A stretch of DNA of 32,332 bases from Chloroflexota bacterium (GCA_016865895.1 VGNY01000013.1:1-32332); one strand, 5' to 3'; numbered from the stretch's first letter, positions 1-9,622 are shown. Numbers and translations are program-made. Notes: generated by a model not told the origin, from the letters alone.

Positions 1-2
1 TC

Positions 3-1199
3 CTTCTGGAACGGCTGGCTTCCCAGATCTCCATACCGGTGGAAAATAGCCGCCTCTATGCAAAAGCTGAACAAAGAGCTCGTGTCGATGAACTCACTAG
101 TTTGTTCAACCGCCGCCATTTCGATGAGAGCCTGAAACAAGAGATTGACCGCCATTCTCGCTATGGCGGCGCGCTGGGTCTGGTTTTAGTCGACCTTGAT
201 TTCTTTAAAGCCTACAATGACAAGTACGGACATATGGCTGGTGATAAGATACTAGCACAAATTGGACAGTTGGTGGAAAGGTCGGTAAGAACCACTGACA
301 TAGCTTTTCGCTACGGCGGTGATGAGTTTGCCATCCTCTTGCCTCAGACAGTAACTGATGACGCCTTTATTGTAGCCGAGCGAGTCCGGGGAAAGATTGC
401 CAGTGAAATGAGAGGCAAGCAAATTAGGATAACTGCCAGCCTCGGCTTAGCTTCCTGGCCCGGTGACGGAGTAACGCCAGACGAGATTTTAACTGCTGCT
501 GATAGGGCACTTTATTACGCTAAGCAAACTGGAGGTGACCGGACATACGTGGCATCCAAAATGCTGCCTTCTTTGGCTGAAACGGCTGCTTCAGGAGTTA
601 CTTCTGAAAAGGAGGCTTTAAGCATCATTTATGCCTTAGCTGCGACCATTGAGGCTAGAGACCTGTATACCTATGGTCATTCACGTAAGGTTAGTGGTTA
701 TGCTGTGGCTCTAGCTGAGGCTCTAGGCTTGCCTTCGGAAAAAGTAGCCATAATTAGCACCTCGGCTTTGCTCCACGATATCGGTAAGATAGGCGTTCCC
801 GATGATGTCCTCAACAAAATCGGCAAACTTGAAGCTCAAGGGTGGGAACTCATTAAGACTCATCCTAAATTGTCAGCTACTATAGTTGGACATGTCCTCA
901 GCCTAGTTTCTTGTCTGCCAGCTATTCTTCACCATCATGAACGATGGGATGGCACCGGCTATCCATCCGGGCTAAAGGGCGAGGCTATTCCACTTGAAGC
1001 TCGTATTCTGGCTATTGCCGACGCCTTTGACGCTATGACATCATCTCGCCCCTACCGTGGCTCCCTATCCTACAAGAAGGTATTGGAGGAGCTTAAGCGA
1101 TGTTCCGGCACTCAGTTTGACCCGAAGCTGATTGAGATTTTCCTGCCAATTGCTCTGGCTACAAGCTCCGGAGGTGTTTGGCATAGGAGAAAAGCATGA
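3..1199 (+). CDS. GGDEF + HD-GYP domain cyclic-di-GMP signalling protein, 5' end truncated by the window edge
   Basis: Motifs YGGDEF, LLHDIGKIGVP, HHHERWDGTGYPSGLKG and ADAFDAMTSSRPYR. The frame is open upstream of the listed start at 39 (LLERLASQISIPVENSRLYAKAEQRARVDELT, resembling a GAF C-terminal helix), so the true start lies outside the window. Confidence 0.93.
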   Translation, partial: LLERLASQISIPVENSRLYAKAEQRARVDELTSLFNRRHFDESLKQEIDRHSRYGGALGLVLVDLDFFKAYNDKYGHMAGDKILAQIGQLVERSVRTTDIAFRYGGDEFAILLPQTVTDDAFIVAERVRGKIASEMRGKQIRITASLGLASWPGDGVTPDEILTAADRALYYAKQTGGDRTYVASKMLPSLAETAASGVTSEKEALSIIYALAATIEARDLYTYGHSRKVSGYAVALAEALGLPSEKVAIISTSALLHDIGKIGVPDDVLNKIGKLEAQGWELIKTHPKLSATIVGHVLSLVSCLPAILHHHERWDGTGYPSGLKGEAIPLEARILAIADAFDAMTSSRPYRGSLSYKKVLEELKRCSGTQFDPKLIEIFLPIALATSSGGVWHRRKA

Positions 1200-1270
1200 C
1201 AGGTCAGAGCGGATGAAACAGTGATGTCATATAGCCGCAAGGTCTTGCCTCACTAAATGTCCTCTCAAAG

Positions 1271-1288
1271 GCGACCTTAAAAGGTCGC
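1271..1288. terminator. Hairpin between convergent genes, possible bidirectional terminator
   Basis: GCGACCTTAAAAGGTCGC inverted repeat between the stop codons of two convergent CDSs. No strong T-run follows. Confidence 0.35.
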
Positions 1289-1321
1289 AACTACATTTGT
1301 TGGTTCAGCGCCAGAGACGGC

Positions 1322-2008
1322 CTACTTTTTGATGAGAGCACATATATTCTGAGAAAAAAATCTCAATGGGAAGCGGTGGGATTTCTCTGGGAACATGCTG
1401 AGGACTCGAAAACCAGCTTGGGTTAACAGCTTGTAGAGTTCTAGATAGGAAAACAGGTAATAGTAACGATAGAGTATTCTGCCCCCTGATTTCCATGGTA
1501 CATTGACCTCTTTCCCTTTCAGCCAGAAACCTGGCTGCCAGCGGTTCCAAACGGTGACAAAGGCTTCACCACCAGGCTTAAGAACCCGCCTTAATTCCCA
1601 AAAGGCTTTCTGTCTTTGCTTATCTCCTCGAATATGGTGATAGGTAGCTACTGCAATTGCCCAGTCAAAGGTGTTATCAGGATAGGGCAAGCAAAGAGCA
1701 TCGGTAACTGCCAGGTTGACCTCAAAGTCGAACTTAGCAGCATACTTTTGTGCCAGTTTGAGCATCTGCACAGAAAAGTCTACTCCCCATAGCTCGAAAT
1801 TTTCTTTAAAGGGCAAAAAGTCTGGACCATGAGCACAGCCGACATTCAAAAGCCTCCCCTGACGCCACCTAATTGCCATCGCCTCAAGTTCTTCGGTGAA
1901 GCGAGACCAGTGTCTTAACCGATACCAGCTATCGGCTATTTCGTCAAACACTTCCCTGTTTATTGACATAGTCTGTAAATCTGCTAAACTCTGACGTAAG
2001 GAAAACAT
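1322..2008 (-). CDS. Class I SAM-dependent methyltransferase, Trm9/ALKBH8-methyltransferase-like
   Basis: LLNVGCAHGPDFLPF (motif I), WGVDFSVQML, DALCLPYPDNTFDWAIAVATYHHI, LRRVLKPGGEAFVTVW. The VW..YRYYYLF and C-terminal layout resemble Trm9. Start may be the internal ATG at 1969. Confidence 0.8.
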   Translation of the reverse strand: MFSLRQSLADLQTMSINREVFDEIADSWYRLRHWSRFTEELEAMAIRWRQGRLLNVGCAHGPDFLPFKENFELWGVDFSVQMLKLAQKYAAKFDFEVNLAVTDALCLPYPDNTFDWAIAVATYHHIRGDKQRQKAFWELRRVLKPGGEAFVTVWNRWQPGFWLKGKEVNVPWKSGGRILYRYYYLFSYLELYKLLTQAGFRVLSMFPEKSHRFPLRFFSQNICALIKK

Positions 2009-2046
2009 CCAATAACTATGCCTGTCATTCTAAGTCCTTCGCCTTA

Positions 2047-2102
2047 TGTCATTCTGAGCGAAGCGAAGAATCTAGAGACCCTTCGCTGCCGCTCAGGGTG
2101 AC
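2047..2102. repeat. Palindromic intergenic repeat (GTCATTCTGAGCGAAGCGAAGAATCT family)
   Basis: Contains tgtcattctgagcgaagcgaagaatct; related copies occur elsewhere in the window. Confidence 0.75.
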
Positions 2103-2134
2103 TGATAGACAGCCTTATTTAAGCAAACCATACT

Positions 2135-3502
2135 ATGAGAAAAATTTCAAGGACTATATCTGGGGTGACCCCGGTGGCTGTCATGGGTCAGCCAATAGGC
2201 TGTCCTGGTCAATGCATTTATTGCCCTACTTTCGCTGATGCGCCCAAGAGCTATACTCCAGAATCTCCCGCAGTGCTTAGAGCCAAGAGTTGCAATTATG
2301 AACCCAGACGGCAGGTTGAGGAAAGGATAAGGATTCTTACAGATATGGGGCACCCGGCCGATAAGGTAGAACTCATTGTCATGGGAGGCACCTTTTTGGC
2401 TTATCCCAAAACGTATCAATATCAATTCATAAAGGATTGCTATGATGCCTTGAACGGTAGCCAGTCCCCCAGTTTGGACGTAGCCAAGCAGATGAATGAA
2501 ACGGCCAACCACAGATGCGTAGGGCTGTGCATTGAAACCAGGCCTGATTGGTGTCAAGAACAAGAGGTCAAGAGTATGTTGGAATTCGGGGCTACACGGG
2601 TGGAGTTAGGAGTGCAAACCCTGGATGACCACATCTACCAACTGGTTAAACGAGGGCATACTATAGCCGAGGTGGTGAGAGCTACCAAGTTACTGAAAGA
2701 TTATGGCTTCAAGGTCTATTATCATTGGATGCCGGGATTGCCTGAAGCAACACCTAATCATGATTTGAAGTTGACTCAGCAGCTTTTCGATGACGAAAGT
2801 TTCAGGCCTGACGGGCTAAAACTTTACCCGACACTGGTTATCGCCGGCACTGAGCTTGAGACATGGTACAGGGATAACCGCTATCAGCCATACTCAATGG
2901 ATGAGATGGTGGATTTGATGATAAATATCAAAACCTCGATTCCCAACTATACCAGAATTCCCCGTGTCATGCGTGACATTCCTAGTAAATTTATCGTGGC
3001 TGGTTGTAAGGACTTGGCATTGAGAGGTTCGCTGAAGAAACGCATGGAGGAGATTGGTGTTCGGTGCAATTGTGTCCGCTGTCGAGAGTATGGGCATCGC
3101 CTCAGAGACGGCTGGAGAATTGGAAAACCACACCTGAAGAGGTTGGATTATGAAGCATCTGGAGGAAAAGAGGTATTCCTATCCTTTGAAGACGAAGGGG
3201 AAACTCTCTTCGGTTTACTCCGGATGCGGATAGGTTCTTCGGCAGTTGGCAACGAAGAGCTAGTCATGGTCAGAGAGCTGCATGTCTTTGGTTCTGAAGT
3301 CCCTCTAGGAGAGCAGCGGGTTGGGACAGCTCAACATAGAGGCCTTGGTAATGAGTTGCTCAAAGAGGCTGAAAGGATTGCCAGGGATGAATTTCAAGCT
3401 CGGAAGATAGCTATTATCAGCGGTGTCGGTGCCAGAGAATATTTCCGCTCCGAATTCTGCTATAAGCTAGATAGCGCTTACATGGTTAAGGAGTTAGTAT
3501 AG
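2135..3502 (+). CDS. elp3: Elp3-family radical SAM / GNAT tRNA uridine-34 modification enzyme
   Basis: N-terminal GCPGQCIYCPTFADAPKSY radical SAM cluster motif, CIETRPDWC, RVELGVQTLDDHIY, and a C-terminal acetyltransferase domain (RELHVFG...QHRGLGNELLKEAERIA...YFRSEFCYKLDSAYMVKEL). Confidence 0.95.
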   Translation: MRKISRTISGVTPVAVMGQPIGCPGQCIYCPTFADAPKSYTPESPAVLRAKSCNYEPRRQVEERIRILTDMGHPADKVELIVMGGTFLAYPKTYQYQFIKDCYDALNGSQSPSLDVAKQMNETANHRCVGLCIETRPDWCQEQEVKSMLEFGATRVELGVQTLDDHIYQLVKRGHTIAEVVRATKLLKDYGFKVYYHWMPGLPEATPNHDLKLTQQLFDDESFRPDGLKLYPTLVIAGTELETWYRDNRYQPYSMDEMVDLMINIKTSIPNYTRIPRVMRDIPSKFIVAGCKDLALRGSLKKRMEEIGVRCNCVRCREYGHRLRDGWRIGKPHLKRLDYEASGGKEVFLSFEDEGETLFGLLRMRIGSSAVGNEELVMVRELHVFGSEVPLGEQRVGTAQHRGLGNELLKEAERIARDEFQARKIAIISGVGAREYFRSEFCYKLDSAYMVKELV

Positions 3503-4459
3503 ATGGCAAGCTACAAAGTGGCCTTCGGATACTTCGATTAGGTCGGGCTCTTTTTGAGAACAAATTGGTAGTACCCGATGGCATCTGGGATGGAAGCAGC
3601 AGCCAGGTGGTGGGTTGAGGGGTGAAGGAACATCACCACGCAACAATATTCTGTCTTTGACTTTTGATTTCAGGCTGGGGGCCGCTGACAGCAGAGCTTC
3701 AGTGTAAGGATGGAGAGGATTACCAAAAATTTCCTTCTTACCAGCTAACTCAGCGATTTTTCCCAAATACATTACAGCCACTCTATGTGCCATGTGCTTT
3801 ATCACTGACAAATCGTGAGCAACGAACAAATAAGCAAGCCCGAACTTTTCCTGAATATCCGTCATCAGATTTAGAATTTGAGCTTGTATGGATACATCCA
3901 AGGCGCTCACCGGCTCATCGGCAATAATGAGTTTCGGGTTTACGGCTAAAGCACGAGCGATTCCAATACGCTGTTTTTGGCCGCCGCTAAACTCATGGGG
4001 ATATAGGGCAACTTGTCTGGATTCCATGCCGACTTGCTCCAACAGCTCATCCACCCTTTCAGCCCGCTCCCTGTCATCACCAATGTTATGGATAACTAAA
4101 GGCTCACATATAGAATCACCCACGGTCATCCTTGGGTCAAGCGAGGCATCAGGGTCTTGAAATATTATTTGAATTTCTTTCCTTAATTCCCTAAGCCCTT
4201 TTTTGTCCAGCCTGGCTACATCAGTTCCTCTAAATAAGATTTCCCCGCTGGTCGGCTCTTCCAACCGTGGAATAGTTCTGCCCAAGGTTGATTTGCCACA
4301 CCCTGATTCACCGACTAAACCGAGGATTTCCTTCTCTGCAATATGGAAGGTTACCCCATCTACAGCTTTTATATCGCCGATATGTCGAGAAAATAGCCCT
4401 GCAGTTACCGGAAAATACTTTTTCAGGTTTCTTATTTGTAATAACTTGCGATTAAGCAT
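3494..4459 (-). CDS. oppF: Oligopeptide/dipeptide ABC transporter ATP-binding protein (OppF/DppF-like)
   Basis: Walker A GLVGESGCGKSTLGRT, FSGGQKQRIGIARAL signature, LIIADEPVSALDVS. The ORF start at 4504 reads MRPFAALRVTAEAFQ from repeat DNA, so ATG at 4459 (MLNRKLLQIRNLKKYF) is more likely. Confidence 0.92.
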   Translation of the reverse strand: MLNRKLLQIRNLKKYFPVTAGLFSRHIGDIKAVDGVTFHIAEKEILGLVGESGCGKSTLGRTIPRLEEPTSGEILFRGTDVARLDKKGLRELRKEIQIIFQDPDASLDPRMTVGDSICEPLVIHNIGDDRERAERVDELLEQVGMESRQVALYPHEFSGGQKQRIGIARALAVNPKLIIADEPVSALDVSIQAQILNLMTDIQEKFGLAYLFVAHDLSVIKHMAHRVAVMYLGKIAELAGKKEIFGNPLHPYTEALLSAAPSLKSKVKDRILLRGDVPSPLNPPPGCCFHPRCHRVLPICSQKEPDLIEVSEGHFVACHLY

Positions 4460-4475
4460 TTGAAAAGCCTCGGCT

Positions 4476-4550
4476 GTCACCCTGAGCGCAGCGAAAGGTC
4501 TCAAAATTCTTCGGTCGCCCCGATAAAATCGGGGCTCCCTCAGAATGACA
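4476..4550. repeat. Palindromic intergenic repeat inside the opp operon (oppD/oppF junction)
   Basis: gtcaccctgagcgcagcgaaaggtct...cttcggtcgccccgataaaatcggggctccctcagaatgaca. Confidence 0.75.
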
Positions 4551-4579
4551 GATGCTCATTAAGTGATTCAGCATTTGTT

Positions 4580-5554
4580 TCATTTATACAAGTGACAACT
4601 TATCCTGTGCTCTCTGGAAATTACTATCTCTGGTGGCTCGTGTTGGCTGCAGATACCCATCACCTTTGGGCACCTGGGATGGAAAGCACAGCCTTGAGGC
4701 ATTTCACTAGGGTTGGGCGTTGTGCCGGGAATTGATGCTAGTCTGTCTGCAGTTTTAGAAAGGTCGGGCAGACATTCGATTAAACCAGCCGTGTAAGGAT
4801 GTTTTGGCTCACCGATTATTTCAGAAACTGGCGCTGTTTCGACATCCTTCCCCCCGTACATAATTACAGCTCTGTCTCCTATTTCAGCCACTACCGCCAG
4901 GTCATGGGTTATGAAGAGAAGTGACATCTGCCTTTTAGCCTTTAGCTCACGAAAAATATCGAGGATTTGAGCTTTGATAGTGACATCTACGGCAGTGGTT
5001 GGTTCGTCAGCGATAAGGATTTTAGGGTCGCAGGACAGACTCATAGCTATAAGAGCCCTCTGTTTCATACCACCGGATAACTGGTGTGGATAATAGCTCA
5101 TGACTCTCTCCACCGAAGGTATGCCCATTTCATTGAGCAAGGTCATAGCCCTTTCTCTAGCCTCGCTATGCTCCATTGGCAGGTGAAGCTTTATCTGCTC
5201 TACTATCTGGTCACCTATGGTCAACACCGGATTCAAGGCGGATTGTGCTTCTTGAAAGACAATGGCAATATCGTTACCCCTGATTTGCCTTAGCTGCTTC
5301 GGAGAACATTTGGCTAAATCCAAGCCATTATAGCTTATCTGACCATCAACTATTCTACCCGGTGGACTATCAATTAAGCCCAGAATGGATAGTGCTGTTA
5401 CCGTCTTACCACAGCCAGATTCGCCAACAAGGCAGAGACATTCTCCCCTTATCAGTTCAAAGTTGACGTCATCCACTGCCTTAACTACACCACGACGGGT
5501 GAAAAAGTATGTCTTCAGATGGCTGACCTTCAAAATTGTATTGTCCATAATCAC
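4580..5554 (-). CDS. oppD: Oligopeptide/dipeptide ABC transporter ATP-binding protein (OppD/DppD-like)
   Basis: CLVGESGCGKTVTALSILGL, LSGGMKQRALIAMSLS, LIADEPTTAVDVT, C-terminal GCAFHPRCPKVMGICS. Confidence 0.92.
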   Translation of the reverse strand: MIMDNTILKVSHLKTYFFTRRGVVKAVDDVNFELIRGECLCLVGESGCGKTVTALSILGLIDSPPGRIVDGQISYNGLDLAKCSPKQLRQIRGNDIAIVFQEAQSALNPVLTIGDQIVEQIKLHLPMEHSEARERAMTLLNEMGIPSVERVMSYYPHQLSGGMKQRALIAMSLSCDPKILIADEPTTAVDVTIKAQILDIFRELKAKRQMSLLFITHDLAVVAEIGDRAVIMYGGKDVETAPVSEIIGEPKHPYTAGLIECLPDLSKTADRLASIPGTTPNPSEMPQGCAFHPRCPKVMGICSQHEPPEIVISREHRISCHLYK

Positions 5555-5573
5555 ACTTGGTTATCACCTAAAT

Positions 5574-5609
5574 GAGATTCTTCGGTCACTTCGTTCCCTC
5601 AGAATGACA
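5574..5609. repeat. Palindromic intergenic repeat (oppC/oppD junction)
   Basis: tgagattcttcggtcacttcgttccctcagaatgaca. Confidence 0.7.
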
Positions 5610-5619
5610 GATAGAACGT

Positions 5620-6600
5620 CTAAATGTTGCTCTTAGGGTCAAAGGCATCTCTAAGACCGTCACCTAAAAAGTTGAAAGCAAGGACTGTTAGGAAAATCAT
5701 AATCCCTGGCTCTACAGCCACCCACCAGGCAGTGTTCAGGCTGTGCTGCCCACTTTCCAAGATTATCCCCCAGCTAGGTACTGTTGGGTCGCCCAAACCA
5801 ATAAAGCTCAGAGCAGCTTCAGCTAATATTACCCCCGGGATAGCCAGTGTAGCCATAACTATAATCAGGCTGATGACATTGGGTATGAGGTGGCGGAAAA
5901 CGACCCTGTTGTCGCTGGCACCCATAGCCTTAGCAGCGGTAACGAATTCCCGTGTCCTCAGCGATAGACCTTCGCTTCTAATAAGCCTGGCAGCACCTGT
6001 CCAGCCGGTCAACCCGATTGCCAGCACTATGATAGCCAAGCTGGGACCAAAAATGAAGACTATAAGCACCAGCAATAGAAAGAAGGGGAAGGTCATCATA
6101 ACATCAGTGAATCTCATCAGAGTGTTGTCGGCCCAGCCACCCAGATATGCCGACAGGACACCGATAATCGTCCCCAAGATTATGGCTATGCCGGTGGCAA
6201 TCAAACCAACCAACAAAGATACCCTGGCTCCGGAAATTAGCATCGCCAGCATATCACGACCTTTACTATCCGTGCCCAACGGGTGTTTCCAGTTTCCAGA
6301 AACTTTTGTGGTGGTAAATTCATCGGTTTCAATGTTGTAGATAGATTGCTCGATGGCAAAACCAACAGGCGGCAAGTTCTTCTCTTCAAAGTTGACCAAT
6401 GTAGGGTCTAATGTAAAGAAAGGGCCGACTACAGCCAATAGAACCAGGAATATTATGAATGCCAGACCGAAAATAGCCAGCTTGTTTCTCTTTGTCCTCT
6501 GCCAGTAATAATTAACCAGCCGCGAGTTGCTATATAACGGCCGACTAATCTTTCGAACTATGTCTCCCAGCCTCTTAGTCATATCTAATCCTCGGGTCAA
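5620..6600 (-). CDS. oppC: ABC transporter permease (OppC/DppC-like)
   Basis: HPLGTDSKGRDMLAMLISGARVSLLVG, REFVTAAKAMGASDNRVVFRHLIPN EAA motif, SFIGLGDPTVPSWG. Confidence 0.92.
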   Translation of the reverse strand: MTRGLDMTKRLGDIVRKISRPLYSNSRLVNYYWQRTKRNKLAIFGLAFIIFLVLLAVVGPFFTLDPTLVNFEEKNLPPVGFAIEQSIYNIETDEFTTTKVSGNWKHPLGTDSKGRDMLAMLISGARVSLLVGLIATGIAIILGTIIGVLSAYLGGWADNTLMRFTDVMMTFPFFLLLVLIVFIFGPSLAIIVLAIGLTGWTGAARLIRSEGLSLRTREFVTAAKAMGASDNRVVFRHLIPNVISLIIVMATLAIPGVILAEAALSFIGLGDPTVPSWGIILESGQHSLNTAWWVAVEPGIMIFLTVLAFNFLGDGLRDAFDPKSNI

Positions 6601-7552
6601 GATAGGTGTAGGTAATGTCCGCCAATAAGTTCACCAGTAGCACTATAAATGTCCCGATAAGGGTCACAGCTATTACCACAGGATAATCATTGGCAAAGAT
6701 GGCCTTGAAGGATATTTGCCCCAGCCCGGGGATACCGAAAATAATCTCGGTGAGATAAGCCCCACCAAAAACTATGCTACCCAAATCAAACAGCATGATA
6801 GTAACTAGAGGTAGCAAAGCATTCCTGAAGACATGCTTGCCAATAACGGTTCGTTCCGGCAGCCCCTTGGCTCGTGCAGTAGTGACAAACGCCTTCCTCA
6901 AATTATCGAGCATCGCTGACCTCGTATATCTGACATACCCTGCCAACATCCCTGTACCTAATGTCAGAACAGGCAACACTAGCGCTTTTAGATTCTCAAG
7001 GGAAAACAGAGGCAAGGTGGTATCATAGTAGGTCTTGAACAGCCCTAGTTGCACTGAGAAAATCAGGATAAGCATGACACCAAGCCAGAAATTGGGAATT
7101 GATATCCCAATAAAAGAGAGTAAGGTGAAAGTATAGTCTGCCTTAGTATATTGCTTAACTGCTGAGTAGATACCAATCAAGATGCCGAGTAAAGCGGCAA
7201 ACAGGCTGCTTAAGAGTATGAGTTGAAAGGAATAAATCCAGTGCTTCTTGATTAGCTCAACTACTGGCATTGAGGTGCTGAAAGACCAGCCCCAGTTTCC
7301 CCGGAACAGATTGCCCATATAATCTGCATATTGCTCCCATATGGGTTTATCCACCCCATACCTAGCCTCAATAGCAGCTACTACTTGTGTTACGTCATGT
7401 CCCCCCGCAGCTATATTAGCTAGGTATCTGTCGGCCGGTGAGTTCGGACCAACTCTGACTAAAACAAAGGTGACGGTTAATATACCCCAGGCGATAATTA
7501 CCGAATAGATGAGCCTTTTAATGACGTAATCTCTAAGCCAGCTCTTTCCCAT
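6575..7552 (-). CDS. oppB: ABC transporter permease (OppB/DppB-like)
   Basis: YVIKRLIYSVIIAWGILTVTFVLVR, VTTARAKGLPERTVIGKHVFRNALLPLVT, EIIFGIPGLGQ. Overlaps oppC by 26 nt. Confidence 0.92.
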   Translation of the reverse strand: MGKSWLRDYVIKRLIYSVIIAWGILTVTFVLVRVGPNSPADRYLANIAAGGHDVTQVVAAIEARYGVDKPIWEQYADYMGNLFRGNWGWSFSTSMPVVELIKKHWIYSFQLILLSSLFAALLGILIGIYSAVKQYTKADYTFTLLSFIGISIPNFWLGVMLILIFSVQLGLFKTYYDTTLPLFSLENLKALVLPVLTLGTGMLAGYVRYTRSAMLDNLRKAFVTTARAKGLPERTVIGKHVFRNALLPLVTIMLFDLGSIVFGGAYLTEIIFGIPGLGQISFKAIFANDYPVVIAVTLIGTFIVLLVNLLADITYTYLDPRIRYD

Positions 7553-7569
7553 GGCAGGTGTTTCGCCCC

Positions 7570-7671
7570 GTCATCCTGAACGAAGTGAAGGGTCTAGGTC
7601 TTTCAGTCGTCCCGATAAAATCGGGACTCCTTCAGAATGACATTAAACGAAGGGCTCCCCTCAGAATGACA
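7570..7671. repeat. Palindromic intergenic repeat (oppA/oppB junction)
   Basis: gtcatcctgaacgaagtgaag...cgtcccgataaaatcgggactccttcagaatgacattaaacgaagggctcccctcagaatgaca. Contains one arm of a long inverted repeat (7608-7655). Confidence 0.8.
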
Positions 7672-7717
7672 AAAGTGAGAGAAACTGTATAAACAACTAA
7701 GCACAAAGGTGTTCACT

Positions 7718-9460
7718 TCACCTCGCAGGTTCAAAATACCACAGGTGATAGTTGTATCCCATATTTATGCCAGGCTCTATACCCATGACATTCTTCTGGA
7801 AGCCATGGTTGGCTCTGTTAAAGACCAAGAAATCTACAGGCTGCTCTTCAGACAGAAGTCGAGACAGCTCAGCGTAGATTTGCCGCCTTACTTCTTCGTC
7901 CAGTGCTTCTCTCGACTTGGCTCGCTTAAACAAAGCATCAACCTCGGAATTAGAGTAGCCCATATAGTTAAGACCACCCTCGGTGGCAAAGAAGACATGA
8001 CTTCCAGATGGCTGCAATAAGTCAGTGTTGAACCCCATCAATATTAGGTCCCACGGCTCTTGGCTAACTGCTTCAGGGCCGTTATTATATCTAGGTTCCT
8101 GGTCTGTTTTGGGCACTTTATTCATGACATATTGCCTCAAAAGGGTTTCCCACGGCCTTAGCTTAATCTCGACTTCTATCCCCAATTCCACCAGCTCTTT
8201 ACGCACCATAAAAGCCGTATCCTCAGCCGGTTTGCTCCCGGTGCTGACTACCAAGACCAAGCGAAGAGGGGCACCATCCTTATTTGTAATCCTTATACTC
8301 CCGTCATCTTTTTTGACGCCATAGCCCTTCTGGTAGAGAAATTCAGCGGCCTTGTTTTTGTCATATAGAGGGTTAACTCCATATTTGACAAGGCCCTCTT
8401 CTACATACCACGGAGAGGTCGCTGGGATAAAGCTAAAAGCAGGGTCAGCAAAGCCAAGAAGTATTGCCTGACTAATCATCTGCTTGCTTATTGACATGGA
8501 CAAGGCTTGTCTCACCGTCTTATCCTTAAGCCCTTCCCAACCATTAGCCCGGTGATTGTAAGCCAGCAGCCAATACCCTCTACTGGGGACAGTATACACC
8601 TTGACATTAGGCAGATTTCTGAATTTATTTGCTTGTTCTGGCTCAATCCCTGTGTAAGTTATGTCCCCGGCCTCTAAAGCTGCTTGCCTGGTGGCTGGAG
8701 TACCGAAGAGTTTTACGATGTATTGGTCAAAATAGGGGGCCCCGACATCTTTCCCCAGGTAATATTCAGGATTCCGCTCAACTACAAACTTATCATTCCT
8801 GTTCCACTCTTTCAACCGATAAGGGCCAAGATTGCCGGTATAATCGAGATTGTTGAACTCCACGGCTTGGGTAAAGGCTTTAACATCACCTTCGTATTTA
8901 GTAGCTATGTATTTAGGGTAAGGTGTCAGGTCGTAAATGGTGTAGACAAACTCCGGGTCAACCGCCTGGCGAGTAATAGTAAAAGTAGTAGCATTTACCA
9001 CTTCCGGCATAACGAAGACAGCCTTACCGTCCACTTCTTCCTGCCAATCGCTTTTGTAAGTGTAGTTCAGCCAGTCAGAAAACATGAGATTCTTTAAGGT
9101 ATACACGTAATCATCAGCAGTAACCGGTGAACCGTCACTCCATTTCAGGTCATCTCTGATGGTGACGGTATAAACCAAGCCATCTGGCGATATTTCCACA
9201 TCCTTGGCTAAGCACCGCAATTGGATGTTAAACTTGTTATCGTAGGTTGCCAGTGAGTCTAATGTGTGCCCAACATAACTAAAGGAAGTAGCGTCAGCAG
9301 CTAGAATCCAGTTCAGTGTCTCGGCATCACCACCTGAACTTCCTTCTAAAAAGATGCCTCTAACTGATATACCTTGACCTTCTTTAATCTCACTTTTGGT
9401 ACAGCCTGTAAGTGCGACAATCAATATCAGTGACAGAATCATGAAGATTACCTTTCTCAT
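7718..9460 (-). CDS. oppA: ABC transporter substrate-binding lipoprotein, peptide/nickel family (SBP_bac_5)
   Basis: Lipoprotein signal MRKVIFMILSLILIVALTGC. DLKWSDGSPVTADDYVYTLKNL, YWLLAYNHRA.., KTVRQALSMSISKQ typical of OppA/DppA. Confidence 0.9.
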   Translation of the reverse strand: MRKVIFMILSLILIVALTGCTKSEIKEGQGISVRGIFLEGSSGGDAETLNWILAADATSFSYVGHTLDSLATYDNKFNIQLRCLAKDVEISPDGLVYTVTIRDDLKWSDGSPVTADDYVYTLKNLMFSDWLNYTYKSDWQEEVDGKAVFVMPEVVNATTFTITRQAVDPEFVYTIYDLTPYPKYIATKYEGDVKAFTQAVEFNNLDYTGNLGPYRLKEWNRNDKFVVERNPEYYLGKDVGAPYFDQYIVKLFGTPATRQAALEAGDITYTGIEPEQANKFRNLPNVKVYTVPSRGYWLLAYNHRANGWEGLKDKTVRQALSMSISKQMISQAILLGFADPAFSFIPATSPWYVEEGLVKYGVNPLYDKNKAAEFLYQKGYGVKKDDGSIRITNKDGAPLRLVLVVSTGSKPAEDTAFMVRKELVELGIEVEIKLRPWETLLRQYVMNKVPKTDQEPRYNNGPEAVSQEPWDLILMGFNTDLLQPSGSHVFFATEGGLNYMGYSNSEVDALFKRAKSREALDEEVRRQIYAELSRLLSEEQPVDFLVFNRANHGFQKNVMGIEPGINMGYNYHLWYFEPAR

Positions 9461-9622
9461 ATGTTTACCTCTCTATATTTTGTTTTGTCCCGTGGTCACT
9501 TGAACCTTGTTGACTTTTCTCGTCGATTGTTCGACCTCCGTTTTGCCTGCCGCCTTATTGCCTTGCTTGACTTGAAACGATTCAGGTTTAGGAAACCTTT
9601 GTTAGCCATAGAACCCCCGCTT

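Noticed and set aside
4460-4504. N-terminal extension MRPFAALRVTAEAFQ of oppF
   Set aside because: It is the translation of an intergenic repeat; the conserved protein begins at MLNRKLLQIRNLKKYF.
5624-6340. 238-aa plus-strand ORF
   Set aside because: Antisense to oppC, which has clear conserved permease motifs.
8629-9097. ORFs on the plus strand within oppA
   Set aside because: Antisense to a well-supported substrate-binding lipoprotein.
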